Positions 53,188 through 61,592 of a DNA stretch of 64,000 nucleotides are shown piece after piece. How positions within the stretch are numbered: position 1 is the first letter of the stretch; every line of letters starts with the position of its first letter. Under the pieces are notes generated by a model. That model saw only the letters and a list, made by a program, of their open reading frames with translations, searched no databases and was not told where the DNA came from. The stretch spans positions 5,014,501-5,078,500 of the forward strand of contig NZ_LR134386.1 of NCBI RefSeq assembly GCF_900637665.1, written 5' to 3'. The translations under genes and the position numbers were made by a program. Source of the stretch: Chryseobacterium nakagawai (lineage in GTDB: Bacteria > Bacteroidota > Bacteroidia > Flavobacteriales > Weeksellaceae).

Positions 53188-54066
53188 ATGAAAATTATAA
53201 TCACAGGATCATTAGGAAATGTAGCAAAACCATTAGCACAACAATTAATTGCTGAAGGGCACAATATTACAATAGTAAGTAGTAGTGACGCTAGAAAACA
53301 GGAAATTGAATCTCTGGGAGCAACGCCAGCCATAGGGTCTATTACAAACGTTCAATTTTTAACTCAAACATTCGAAGGAGCGGATGCCGTTTTTGTAATG
53401 ACACCTCCCGCTATCAGCCCAGATAAGATTGTAGAAAACACAACCAATGTGGGAAAAAATTATGCTGAAGCCTTAAAAAACGCCAATATAAAAAGAGCGG
53501 TAATGCTAAGTAGTGTAGGCGCCGAATCTCCAGTAGAAAACGGTCCCATTGCAGGTCTTCACAATATTGAAAAATTATATAATGAAGTAGAGAATATCTC
53601 TTTTACTTTTTTAAGAGCCGGGTATTTTTATAATAATTTTTCCAATGATATTCCTTTAATTCAAAATGCAGGAATCATAGGAGGAAATTACCCAGCCAAT
53701 ATTGAAATACCGGTTGTACATCCTAATGATATTGCCCAGGCAGCTGCCGAAGAATTAGTAAAAGACGATCATTCTAACAAGATTAGATATATTGTAAGTG
53801 ACGTAAGAAAAGCATCTGATTTCGCTAATGTTTTGGGAGCATCTATCAGTAAGCCTGAACTTCCATGGGTAGAATTTACTGATGACGATTCTTTAAACGG
53901 AATGCTGCAAGCCGGGCTTCCGCAAGATATGGCTAATTTATATGTTGAAATGGGAAGAGGGATAAGAACAGGTGTTGTACAGAAAGATTTTATAGATCAT
54001 GGGTCTCCCATTACAGGAAATATTAAGTTGGAGGATTTTGCAAAGGAATTTGCTAGTAAATTCTAA
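53188..54066 (+). CDS. NmrA-like NAD(P)-binding oxidoreductase
   Basis: The 292-residue protein begins with a Rossmann fold, MKIIITGSLGNVAKPLAQQLIAEGHNITIVSSS (atypical SDR, GxxGxxA type). The later segments VFVMTPPAI, RAVMLSSVGAE, FTFLRAGYFYNNF and VVHPNDIAQAAAEELV match NmrA/QOR2-like quinone reductases. Start ATG 53188 fits the Rossmann N-terminus; an in-frame upstream start overlaps hxlR. With the HxlR regulator it is a probable quinone or electrophile stress gene. Confidence 0.88.
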   Translation: MKIIITGSLGNVAKPLAQQLIAEGHNITIVSSSDARKQEIESLGATPAIGSITNVQFLTQTFEGADAVFVMTPPAISPDKIVENTTNVGKNYAEALKNANIKRAVMLSSVGAESPVENGPIAGLHNIEKLYNEVENISFTFLRAGYFYNNFSNDIPLIQNAGIIGGNYPANIEIPVVHPNDIAQAAAEELVKDDHSNKIRYIVSDVRKASDFANVLGASISKPELPWVEFTDDDSLNGMLQAGLPQDMANLYVEMGRGIRTGVVQKDFIDHGSPITGNIKLEDFAKEFASKF

Positions 54067-54120
54067 CAATAATTTTGTTTTTTAAACTTCTTCTTTTAAA
54101 GCTGAAATAAAATTAACGAG

Positions 54121-54147
54121 TATCGGCGCACCAAAGGTGCGCCGATA
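54121..54147 (+). terminator. Terminator after the NmrA-like gene
   Basis: TATCGGCGCACC (54121-54132) pairs with GGTGCGCCGATA (54136-54147) around AAA, followed by TTGTTTT. Confidence 0.85.
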
Positions 54148-54170
54148 TTGTTTTAAAAATTCATAAAAAA

Positions 54171-54196
54171 ATTGCAATACACTTTTGTATTGCAAT
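54171..54196 (-). terminator. Terminator of the phosphodiesterase gene (- strand)
   Basis: ATTGCAATAC (54171-54180) pairs with GTATTGCAAT (54187-54196). On the - strand a T run follows, so it ends the gene at 54212-55495. Confidence 0.85.
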
Positions 54197-54211
54197 TCTA
54201 TTAAACTTAAT

Positions 54212-55495
54212 TTACTTTTTTTCTTTTAATATTTTTCCTAAAACCTTCAGTTTTCCATCGATCGGCTGATTCACTTTCAATCCTAAAACTTCAGCAACCA
54301 AAGGATAAACATTGATATTAGCAAATTCACCGATTTCCAGATTATTTTTGAATTCCGGTCCCCATGCGTAGAAGGTTGCCTTCATTTCAGGAACTGTTCT
54401 TGGATTGTATCCATGTTTCCCTACGGAAGTTTTCTTTCCTTTTTCCAGAAATATTTTTGGTGCTTTTGGAAGGAGAAGAATCTGTCCTATTCTGTTGTAT
54501 TGATCATCTCTTGTCGCGAAGTGCAGATATTTTGGTAGTTTTTTATCCAAATATACTTCATAGTCATCTGTTTTTTGAGCCTTTAATTCTTTATAAACAG
54601 ATTTCACCTCATCCGGATTTTTAACATATACTCTTAAAAGCGTCTGAGAATTGTAAAAATCAAATCTGTCTTTATCAAAAAGAAGAGCCGGAATTTCCAA
54701 TGGAGCTCCACCATCAACCTTAATCATACCATGGTCGGAAACAAAAATAAAATTGACATCTTTCAACCCTAAATCACTGACTTTCTGAACAAGATCTCCA
54801 ATCGCTTTATCAATCAGATGAACAGCTGTTTCTGTTTCTTTAGTATCCGGACCAAAGTGATGCCCGCTTCCATCCACTTCCGGGAAATATAATGAAATGA
54901 AATGGGGTCTTTTATCTTCCGGCAGCTTTAGCCAGTTCACCACTTTTTCTACTTTTTCTGATGGAGTAAATTTTTCATGGTAAGGATAGTAATAAGTAGG
55001 TCTTATTCCTCCGGCATCACTGGCAGATCCTACCCACATTAAGGATGCTGATACCATTCTCTGTTTTTCGGCTAATCCCCAAAGAGGAGTACCTCCGTAC
55101 CAGCTTCCATCTTCTGCATTTTTTTTATTACTCATTGCATAAGGCTCCTTTCTCTTGTAATCATAGAAAAAGTTATCAATCAAACCGTGATGAGAAGGAT
55201 AGAGTCCGGTGATAAGGCTCCAATGATTAGGAAAAGTGATACTTGGGTAACTAGGAATCATAGCTTTTGCTTTCACTCCATTTTCAGAAAGTTTCAGGAG
55301 GTTTTCAGCATTGTATTTTTTCGCATAATCATATCGGAAACCATCTGTAGAGATCATGATAACATATGGTTTTGACTGGGCTTCAATACTATTCTGACGA
55401 CCTGGTATCACTACCTGTGCTGTATCAATAACTCCCTGTTGGGCAAAAACAGTTAAGGAAAAAAACAGCAGTAAAAAATGTATTCCTCGCTTCAT
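54212..55495 (-). CDS. Alkaline phosphatase family phosphodiesterase (ENPP-like)
   Basis: The 427-residue protein has a signal peptide (to TVFAQ). The metal-binding Asp is at D51 in MISTDGFRYDY, and the nucleophile T87 is in PSYPSITFPNHWSL. Further metal residues are in FPEVDGSGHHFGPD, FVSDHGM and VGKHGYNP. This is the type I phosphodiesterase/nucleotide pyrophosphatase (ENPP) architecture. It probably hydrolyses phosphodiesters or nucleotides in the periplasm. Substrate specificity is not predictable. Confidence 0.9.
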   Translation of the reverse strand: MKRGIHFLLLFFSLTVFAQQGVIDTAQVVIPGRQNSIEAQSKPYVIMISTDGFRYDYAKKYNAENLLKLSENGVKAKAMIPSYPSITFPNHWSLITGLYPSHHGLIDNFFYDYKRKEPYAMSNKKNAEDGSWYGGTPLWGLAEKQRMVSASLMWVGSASDAGGIRPTYYYPYHEKFTPSEKVEKVVNWLKLPEDKRPHFISLYFPEVDGSGHHFGPDTKETETAVHLIDKAIGDLVQKVSDLGLKDVNFIFVSDHGMIKVDGGAPLEIPALLFDKDRFDFYNSQTLLRVYVKNPDEVKSVYKELKAQKTDDYEVYLDKKLPKYLHFATRDDQYNRIGQILLLPKAPKIFLEKGKKTSVGKHGYNPRTVPEMKATFYAWGPEFKNNLEIGEFANINVYPLVAEVLGLKVNQPIDGKLKVLGKILKEKK

Positions 55496-55602
55496 TATTT
55501 TAAAATTTTCGGCAAAGTTACACTCTCTACTGCTCCCTGAAAAGTTTAAGAGGTTAAAAGTATATTAAAACCTTTTATTTTTAATGTCAATGGAAACGTT
55601 GG

Positions 55603-56439
55603 TTAAATACTCCGTTTCATTTCAAATTGTGATAACCAGTTTTGAAGGCCTATTTTTTGATCAAGGAATGCTTCTGCTTCTTTGGAGGTATCCTCTACAT
55701 TATTGATCGCGATTGGCTGTCCATCAGCAATAGCTGTAAAAAGCCTGGAACCTATCCCTTGTTTTCTATAATTTTTATGCACCGCCACCTGAAGCACTCT
55801 TCTTGCGGCAGGATTGTAAATGATGTACCCTACCAGATTTTCACCTGAATAGGCTCCCAAAGCTTTATAAGTATTTGGCATAGGATTCAATACATAAACA
55901 GATCCCTGCCAGGAAGGTTCAATATCCCAGAAGGAACAGAGGTTTTCCCACGAAAAGGTGCTCATCTCTTTTATTGATATCTTAGAATTTCCAATCCCAG
56001 AGTTGATATTTCCTTTAAAACAAAGCAATTTTCTAACTACTGTAAAACCTAGATTTTCATAAGCTCTAATCGCGCCTGTATTTCCTTCAATCACTTCAAG
56101 CAGCAATACATTAGCTTGTCTTTCTTTTAAAACAGGAATGATAAAATCATACATTTTTCTTACCAGCCCTTTTCCTCTACTTTCTGGAACAACTCCTGTC
56201 CCACCATTATAAATAATTTTCTGTCCCTCTTCCAATTTTTCAGACTGAAGAATGAAGCTTATTAATTTTCCATCTTCAAAAGCACCTACGGAAATATTCA
56301 AATTTAATTTTTCAGCAGCTATTTTTGAGATAAGCATTTCTTTCGTAAGATAAAAGGGAACAATATAATCAGAAAAAGAATGATTAAATACGGCTAAAAT
56401 CTCTTCTACATTTACATGGGCTAACGTTTTAAACTCCAT
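55603..56439 (-). CDS. Acetyltransferase with two GNAT domains
   Basis: The 278-residue protein has two GNAT domains. In the first, the acetyl-CoA loop is GVVPESRGKGLVRKMYDF (about residues 82-99) and LLEVIEGNTGAIRAYENLGF follows. In the second, the loop is VAVHKNYRKQGIGSRLF (about residue 220). The acceptor is unknown. The gene is 27 bases downstream of the cytidine deaminase gene on the same strand, so co-transcription is likely. Confidence 0.85.
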   Translation of the reverse strand: MEFKTLAHVNVEEILAVFNHSFSDYIVPFYLTKEMLISKIAAEKLNLNISVGAFEDGKLISFILQSEKLEEGQKIIYNGGTGVVPESRGKGLVRKMYDFIIPVLKERQANVLLLEVIEGNTGAIRAYENLGFTVVRKLLCFKGNINSGIGNSKISIKEMSTFSWENLCSFWDIEPSWQGSVYVLNPMPNTYKALGAYSGENLVGYIIYNPAARRVLQVAVHKNYRKQGIGSRLFTAIADGQPIAINNVEDTSKEAEAFLDQKIGLQNWLSQFEMKRSI

Positions 56440-56466
56440 ACATCTTTATTTTTTAATTTATTTATC

Positions 56467-56862
56467 TTACCATTCTCGGCCAAGATCTTCCTTCCAGTCG
56501 TACGGCATTAATTCTTTCAAGGTTACAAAAACTCCATTTTTAACTTCTATTACAGCATTGAGATTTTCTTTGGACAACTGACTCATCAACTCTCTGCAAC
56601 GTCCACAAGGAGGAACAGCATTGCCATCATTTCCCACTGCTACTACTGCTTTGATATGATATTCTCCATTCTTCAACATTTCCGCTACAGCACTATGTTC
56701 AGCACAAAACCCCATAGAACATGCGGTATCAATACTGATTCCAGTATATACATTTCCATCTGTGGTTTCTATAGCAGCAGCAACCCCACCATATTCTATA
56801 AAATCATTCAGCATTTTTGATTTTGCAAACTGGCTGGCTATCTCCTTTAAGTCTTTTCTCAT
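56467..56862 (-). CDS. Cytidine deaminase family protein
   Basis: The 131-residue protein has the zinc site C53-A-E55 and C86-G-R-C89 in VPPCGRCRELM. In most bacterial cytidine deaminases the first ligand triad is CAE or HAE; CAE here is also found in blasticidin-S deaminases. It would deaminate cytidine or an aminated nucleoside analogue. The spacing to GrpB (11 bases) and GNAT genes suggests an operon. Confidence 0.85.
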   Translation of the reverse strand: MRKDLKEIASQFAKSKMLNDFIEYGGVAAAIETTDGNVYTGISIDTACSMGFCAEHSAVAEMLKNGEYHIKAVVAVGNDGNAVPPCGRCRELMSQLSKENLNAVIEVKNGVFVTLKELMPYDWKEDLGREW

Positions 56863-56873
56863 TGGGTAAAGTA

Positions 56874-57476
56874 TTAAAGTTTCTGATTATTTAAATACCA
56901 TTGAACAGCATTTTTCTCTTCTCTTTTGATAAACGGATCTTTTCCTTTATTATAATCATTACCATCAAACCAATCCATTGTGCTGAGTTGCCCTTTTAAT
57001 TGCTGATATTCCTCTCTTACTTCGGGATGGGTACGAAGATAATCACGAAATGCAATATGACGAAGCCAATGTTCTGATGAAATAGGGATGGTATGGATAT
57101 GAGCTATCCGCAAGTTATGATTATGAAGTTCTTCGGGAATTTCATCTTCTAAATAAATAATTTCCGGAAATCCTAAGTTCTGAGGTTTATCTGTCAGCTT
57201 AATAAAAAATCGGCGATAAGGCATATCTTCGTTGTACTTTTGATAATAGACGTAATCTTTCCCTTGCAATGATGGCGGAACCTTATCAAGTTCTAATTCG
57301 TCCTTCACTCCAATCATAATGTCTATAATGGGTTTTGCTGATAACCCCTCTACAGAGGTACTCCCGATGTGTTCTATTTCTGGATTTAAAAAGCCTATAC
57401 TTTCTTCCAATTCGTTTTTAATGGATTTAAACTGATTTTTCCAGAATGGGTTGTATTTTTCAAAAGTAACTTTCAT
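56874..57476 (-). CDS. GrpB family protein
   Basis: The 200-residue protein matches the GrpB/UPF0157 family: EIEHIGSTSVEGLSAKPIIDIMIGV, a nucleotidyltransferase-like motif, and HNLRIAHIHTIPISSEHWLRHIAFRDYLRTHPEVREEY. The fold is related to nucleotidyltransferases; its substrate is unknown. It is not GrpE. It lies first in an operon with the deaminase and acetyltransferase genes. Confidence 0.85.
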   Translation of the reverse strand: MKVTFEKYNPFWKNQFKSIKNELEESIGFLNPEIEHIGSTSVEGLSAKPIIDIMIGVKDELELDKVPPSLQGKDYVYYQKYNEDMPYRRFFIKLTDKPQNLGFPEIIYLEDEIPEELHNHNLRIAHIHTIPISSEHWLRHIAFRDYLRTHPEVREEYQQLKGQLSTMDWFDGNDYNKGKDPFIKREEKNAVQWYLNNQKL

Positions 57477-57562
57477 GAAGAGGCCTTACTACACAAATAT
57501 ATAAAAAATCAAGCAAGAAACCTCTGGATAAAGCCAACAAGTCCACTCCAATAATAAAAAAC

Positions 57563-57588
57563 AATACCTCCGAAAAATCAGAGGTATT
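57563..57588 (-). terminator. Terminator of the five-gene redox-like operon
   Basis: AATACCTC (57563-57570) pairs with GAGGTATT (57581-57588). On the - strand the hairpin is followed by TTGTTTTTTATT, placing it just after the DOMON-like T9SS gene. Confidence 0.8.
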
Positions 57589-57613
57589 ATTAAAAATATT
57601 TGGATGTGTTTTT

Positions 57614-58360
57614 TTATTCTTTGATTAACTTTTCGTAGGACAGGGTTCCGTCTTTCAGTTTGATTTCAAAATAATAAATTCCCGGTTTAAGATCTTCAAC
57701 GCTTATATTTTCTCCATCTGGTTTTACAGATTTCACTTTTCTCCCTGTTGTATCATAGATCTCAAGAGAGCTTATCGTGTCAACATTTCTGAAATTCACA
57801 GTTGTCTTGGCTGGATTGGGATAAATAAAAGCTTTATTTTTTTCAGCAGCAGCAATTTCATTTGTTGATAAGGTACTGGAAATCATTGTTAAAGTCGCAT
57901 AGTCTCTTCCTACATCATGATATCCTAAAGTATTACCGGTTTTACGTGCATAAAAGATATTGATTGTTCCTGCCGCATTCGCAATGGCAAAATCACCGGC
58001 TCCCCCGGAAAGACTTCTTGTTGCTACAATAGTTCTTGTACTTCCGGAAACTGTATTTGAGGTTTCCGTCCAATCCTGACTGGAATCTGCGTTAGGTGTC
58101 GTCTTCCCTATAAATGTATAATCTCTGTTAGCAGAAGCATTATAGATAAATCCATCAGATCCTGAAGCCATCCCTACAGTTCCAAACCCGATTCCAAGCA
58201 TGGAATTACTATCCCCGGTTAACGTAAGGGTTACCTCCGTGGGGCTTGTATCTAATTTCACCGTCATAGCCGTAACCGGAAGGGTTACCGTTCCTGACGA
58301 AAACTGTGCCCATGTAAAATTCGCTATGAGCAATCCTAGTGTAAGTAAAGTTTTTTTCAT
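57614..58360 (-). CDS. T9SS-secreted DOMON-like protein
   Basis: The 248-residue protein has a signal peptide (MKKTLLTLGLLIANFTWAQ). A DOMON-like beta-sandwich at about residues 25-160 shows SMLGIGFGTVGMASGSDGFIY, DYTFIGKTTPN, TIVATRSLSGGAGDF and ARKTGNTLGYHDVGRDYATL. A T9SS type A sorting domain ends it (FIYPNPAKTTVNFRNV, EIYDTTGRKVKS). DOMON domains bind heme or sugars. The DOMON call is by pattern only. It is the last gene of the operon with a heme lipoprotein and YceI, which supports a redox role. Confidence 0.72.
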   Translation of the reverse strand: MKKTLLTLGLLIANFTWAQFSSGTVTLPVTAMTVKLDTSPTEVTLTLTGDSNSMLGIGFGTVGMASGSDGFIYNASANRDYTFIGKTTPNADSSQDWTETSNTVSGSTRTIVATRSLSGGAGDFAIANAAGTINIFYARKTGNTLGYHDVGRDYATLTMISSTLSTNEIAAAEKNKAFIYPNPAKTTVNFRNVDTISSLEIYDTTGRKVKSVKPDGENISVEDLKPGIYYFEIKLKDGTLSYEKLIKE

Positions 58361-58363
58361 GCG

Positions 58364-58888
58364 TCATTTTTTTAAGATGTTAATAATTTCTTCTTTATGC
58401 GTTTGTAAGGCATATTCAAAAGGAGTCATTCCCATTGAATCTTTTATTGATTTATCAGCCTTATATTTAAGTAACAGTTCAATTAATTCTTTATTTCCAA
58501 ATTTTACAGCCCAAAATAAAGGTGTGGAACCTGTATCATCTGCAATATTAGGATCAGCATTTTTCTTCAGTAAATCTTCAGTCAGCTTTCTATTGTATTT
58601 TACGGAAAGACCTGCCAGGGCTGTTCCCTCTTTGCTTTTATAGTTTACATCCTTTACATGGTGTATTAAAAATTCAGCCACTTCTACATTTCCTCTGTAG
58701 CAAGCCAGAATAAGAGGGGAAAAACCATTTTCATTGGTTTGATTGATGACATCAGGATTCTGTTTCATTAGGTCTTTTACTTCCGCTACGGTTCCGCTTC
58801 TGGCAATATCAAATATTGATTTTGCCTTTTCCTGGGCCAACAATAAAGATCCCAGAAATAGACTTATTGTTATAATCAGGCTTCTCAT
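58364..58888 (-). CDS. Exported ankyrin-repeat protein
   Basis: The 174-residue protein has a signal peptide (MRSLIITISLFLGSLLLAQ). About four ankyrin repeats follow: NENGFSPLILACYRGNVEVAEFLIHH, SKEGTALAGLSVKYNRKLTEDLLKKN, DDTGSTPLFWAVKFGNKELIELLLKY and DSMGMTPFEYALQTHKEEII. Exported ankyrin proteins are known next to periplasmic heme enzymes such as catalase in Pseudomonas. It overlaps the YceI gene by four bases (58885-58888), so expression is coupled. Confidence 0.88.
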   Translation of the reverse strand: MRSLIITISLFLGSLLLAQEKAKSIFDIARSGTVAEVKDLMKQNPDVINQTNENGFSPLILACYRGNVEVAEFLIHHVKDVNYKSKEGTALAGLSVKYNRKLTEDLLKKNADPNIADDTGSTPLFWAVKFGNKELIELLLKYKADKSIKDSMGMTPFEYALQTHKEEIINILKK

Positions 58889-59427
58889 TTTATCAGTGTA
58901 TAGGTATATTCAACATTTACATTTTCAGCAATTTTTTTAGTAACCATCTTAGGTATGGTTACTTTATAATCTGCTGGTTTTGCCACAAAGCTTCCTTGCA
59001 TATAAATTTTACCATCCTTTGTATACATTGAAGCGGCAGAGGTTATGGCTTTATCTACTCCATGGAAATTTAAGGTTCCCTGAACGGTATATTTCTGTGG
59101 GCTGGTTGTTAACTTTGACTTGTCAAAGCCTACGATTTTTCCTTTAAATGTTGTTTTAGGATATTTGGCAGACTCAGCATAACTCTCATTAAAATGTTCT
59201 TCCATTAATTTTGTTTTAAAATGGAAATTTTTAACGACAGAAACAGATGCCATTTCTCCGGTATCAGCATTAAGAATAATCATATTAGTATCATCCTGGG
59301 CATAGATATCATCAAAAAGAGGCACTGATGCTTCAAATGTTAGTTTACCAGTTTTGGAGCTGTATTTCTGGGCTGAAACATATCCAGCAAAAAGCAGGAA
59401 AATGCTCAATAGTGTTAGTTTTTTCAT
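58885..59427 (-). CDS. YceI family periplasmic lipocalin-like protein
   Basis: The 180-residue protein has a signal peptide (MKKLTLLSIFLLFAGYVSAQ) and the YceI fold: KLTFEASVPLFDDIYAQDD, ASVSVVKNFHFKTKLMEEHFNESYAESAKYP, TFKGKIVGFDKSKLTTSPQKYTVQGTLNFHGV and FVAKPADYKVTIPKMV. YceI proteins bind long isoprenoid chains such as quinones. Start ATG 59427 gives the signal peptide; the longer in-frame start at 59448 does not. It is between the heme lipoprotein and ankyrin genes. Confidence 0.92.
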   Translation of the reverse strand: MKKLTLLSIFLLFAGYVSAQKYSSKTGKLTFEASVPLFDDIYAQDDTNMIILNADTGEMASVSVVKNFHFKTKLMEEHFNESYAESAKYPKTTFKGKIVGFDKSKLTTSPQKYTVQGTLNFHGVDKAITSAASMYTKDGKIYMQGSFVAKPADYKVTIPKMVTKKIAENVNVEYTYTLIK

Positions 59428-59437
59428 ATCATTTTTT

Positions 59438-59785
59438 TTAATTTTCATTTAATCCGTCAGCTTTCCACTTGATGAAAATATTGATCTGGGCTGCAGATAA
59501 TGATCCTCCTTGTGGCATTTTCCCAGGATCACCGTTAGGTCTTTGGATACGGTCCAGAATTCCGTTTATGTTATTTTTTACCTGATCATAGGTAACGAGA
59601 GGTTTGAAACTTCCTGCAGAGTGGCAACTTACACAGCTGTTATCTACAATGGGTTTTACATCTGCTATATATTTTACTGGTGCAGTGATTGGTGTATTAT
59701 CAGAAATCTCTTCATAAGTTCTGCTGTCACAAGCCGTAAGTATGATTACAGATAATAATATCAATAAGGATGTTAGCTTTTTCAT
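59438..59785 (-). CDS. Cytochrome c-like lipoprotein
   Basis: The 115-residue protein has a lipoprotein signal (VIILTAC, Cys at residue 19) and one heme-binding motif, C51-V-S-C54-H55 in VDNSCVSCHSAGSF. M90 in PGKMPQGGSLS is a candidate axial ligand. It should be a small periplasmic or membrane-anchored heme c protein. The start at 59785 sits two bases below the DUF5777 stop, so the two genes are almost fused. The longer in-frame start at 59851 lies inside the neighbouring gene and lacks a lipobox. Confidence 0.88.
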   Translation of the reverse strand: MKKLTSLLILLSVIILTACDSRTYEEISDNTPITAPVKYIADVKPIVDNSCVSCHSAGSFKPLVTYDQVKNNINGILDRIQRPNGDPGKMPQGGSLSAAQINIFIKWKADGLNEN

Positions 59786-59786
59786 A

Positions 59787-60629
59787 TTAAAAAACTCTAT
59801 AAAGATTAAACCCGAAGAAAATATGTCCTTTTCCCCATGCTCCTGTAGCATTGGTAAGATATCCGATATCTGAATTTATCTGGGAATTTGTCAGTAAAAG
59901 CTGGAAAATATGTCCTCCTGTTTCTATATCTACCCCTAATGATAAAGGATTTTTATAAAAGCTGTGATCATCAAAATTCACAAAGTATTCTGCATTCAGA
60001 GAAACTCTTTTTGAAATTTTATAACGTCCTCCCAAACCTGTCAAAAACTGGTTTTTATTTTCAATGGTAGGTTCATACAAGTTTTTATGTACAAAGGAAG
60101 GGGTAAGCTGTAAGGAAAGCTTATCACTGAATCTTCTTGAGATAAGTGCCTGAGTAAGATAAGAAAGCCTATCGCTGAATCTAAGGTGCGGATAAGTATC
60201 TTTATTTAGCTCTGTATTGGCAGCCATTACATTGTAGCCCACAATATCTACAGGAAAGTTCTCATTTTGTTTTACCAGTCTGTATTTCACTGCTCCTTCA
60301 AACGTTTTCAAATTCGTTTCTCTGGAAAGGCTTATAGATACAGCATCTGAAATACCATAGATAACCCCTAATTTGGTTGAGGCATGATCCAGACCGAAAA
60401 AATCTTTAAATCCTGCACTTATATCTCCAAATCTATGGGCTACGATGATGTACCATTCTTTTTTGGCAGCCAGTTTTGTAGATTGTCCTGTAACAATCTG
60501 AAGGGCTTTAAAGGCAGGTTGTGAGGTTTCTGTGTTGGTTTTTACCGTGTCAATATCTTTCAGCAGATCTTCTTGTGCAAAGACAAGACCTGAAGCAAAT
60601 ACGGACAAAAATAAGAGAGTTTTTGTCAT
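59787..60629 (-). CDS. DUF5777 family beta-barrel protein
   Basis: The 280-residue protein has a signal peptide (MTKTLLFLSVFASGLVFAQ). It is rich in amphipathic strands (EWYIIVAHRFGDISAGFKDFFGLDHASTKLGVIYG, VSISLSRETNLKTFEGAVKYRLV, SDRLSYLTQALISRRFSDKLSLQLTPS) with a C-terminal aromatic GHIFFGFNLYRVF. This fits DUF5777, a Bacteroidota outer membrane barrel family. Its function is unknown. It is the first gene of the operon and lies 59 bases from a CRP/FNR-type palindrome. Confidence 0.85.
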   Translation of the reverse strand: MTKTLLFLSVFASGLVFAQEDLLKDIDTVKTNTETSQPAFKALQIVTGQSTKLAAKKEWYIIVAHRFGDISAGFKDFFGLDHASTKLGVIYGISDAVSISLSRETNLKTFEGAVKYRLVKQNENFPVDIVGYNVMAANTELNKDTYPHLRFSDRLSYLTQALISRRFSDKLSLQLTPSFVHKNLYEPTIENKNQFLTGLGGRYKISKRVSLNAEYFVNFDDHSFYKNPLSLGVDIETGGHIFQLLLTNSQINSDIGYLTNATGAWGKGHIFFGFNLYRVF

Positions 60630-60657
60630 ATACAATTTTGATTAATTATTGCTATGA

Positions 60658-60703
60658 CAAACTTATTGAGTTCTCAATTCAAAAATAGGTGATAAAAGTC
60701 ACC
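60658..60703 (-). promoter_or_regulatory. CRP/FNR-type operator and -7 element of the redox-like operon
   Basis: GGTGATAAAAGTCACC at 60688-60703 is a perfect 5-base inverted repeat, GGTGA-N6-TCACC, the layout bound by CRP/FNR proteins. CAAACTTA at 60658-60665 reads TAAGTTTG on the - strand, a TAnnTTTG -7 element. The palindrome centre is 34 bases from the -7 centre, so with TSS about 7 bases below that centre it sits near -41, a class II activator position. No separate -33 TTG was found at the usual distance, consistent with activation. Confidence 0.7.
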
Positions 60704-60754
60704 AAAGAAATTGTTTTTATCAATTATGAAGGTAAACTTTCCAAACAATAAATA

Positions 60755-61405
60755 TTAGTCAAATCTAACACTTTCATTTACAGACACTTTTATCCCCTCT
60801 TTAGTCTGAACAATTTCACCTTCGCTTTCAATTTTTTTCAAAACTCTGCTCACCACTTCTCTGGAAGTTCCTAAGCTGTTTGCAATTTCACGATGTGTGA
60901 TCTTAATAGGATTGTTTCCTGTGGATGAAATTTGTTGTTTGATATAATTCAGAACTCTTTTATCCAGTCTATGAAAAACAGCATCGTTAACCATATTCAT
61001 AACTTCTGAAAATCTTCGGTCATATTCATGATAAAACAATTTATTGATTTCCGGAAATTTGATCAGCCATTCATGCATGATGGAAACGGGAATCAAAACA
61101 GCTTCTGAGTCTTCTTCTGCAACGGCATACACTCTGCTGATATAATCTGTCAGAATGGAAGAAAAGGTCATAAGACAGCTATCTTTTGGTTTAATATAAT
61201 AATAGATTAATTCTCTTCCATCATTAAGGGTAAAAACTCTGATAGAGCCTTTTATTAAAAAAGGTACAAATTTATTTTTTTGCCCTTCTCTTATGATTTC
61301 AGTTTTTGCTTTTATATCCATTATAACAGCATGCTTTTGTAGTTCAGATAAAAAATCCGCACCTAAAAACCCAAATTTGCTTACAGCGAATGAGTTATCA
61401 ATCAT
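60755..61405 (-). CDS. Crp/Fnr-family transcriptional regulator
   Basis: The 216-residue protein has a cyclic-nucleotide-type beta-roll (residues 25-125: EIIREGQKNKFVPFLIKGSIRVFTLNDGRELIYYYI). A C-terminal winged helix ends in ITHREIANSLGTSREVVSRVLKKIESEG. The recognition helix SREVVSR has the RExxxR pattern that reads TGA/TCA half-sites. It has no N-terminal Cys cluster, so it is not an Fe-S FNR. The palindrome 52 bases beyond its stop fits control of the next operon. Confidence 0.95.
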   Translation of the reverse strand: MIDNSFAVSKFGFLGADFLSELQKHAVIMDIKAKTEIIREGQKNKFVPFLIKGSIRVFTLNDGRELIYYYIKPKDSCLMTFSSILTDYISRVYAVAEEDSEAVLIPVSIMHEWLIKFPEINKLFYHEYDRRFSEVMNMVNDAVFHRLDKRVLNYIKQQISSTGNNPIKITHREIANSLGTSREVVSRVLKKIESEGEIVQTKEGIKVSVNESVRFD

Positions 61406-61544
61406 ATCTTATATTTTCTGCTTTTTCTAAAACAAAGATATAAAAATGCAATATCGTTATCATATATTTTTATTTTATTAAATAAAATTAACAATTAAAC
61501 AAATTTAATCTTCATTTATTTATTGCAGAGTTTCGCCCATAAAA

Positions 61545-61569
61545 AATGCCCTGATAAAACCAGGGCATT
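61545..61569 (-). terminator. Terminator of the DUF3467 gene (- strand)
   Basis: AATGCCCTG (61545-61553) pairs with CAGGGCATT (61561-61569). On the - strand a T run follows. Confidence 0.9.
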
Positions 61570-61592
61570 CTTATTTTATTGTAAGAAAAATC

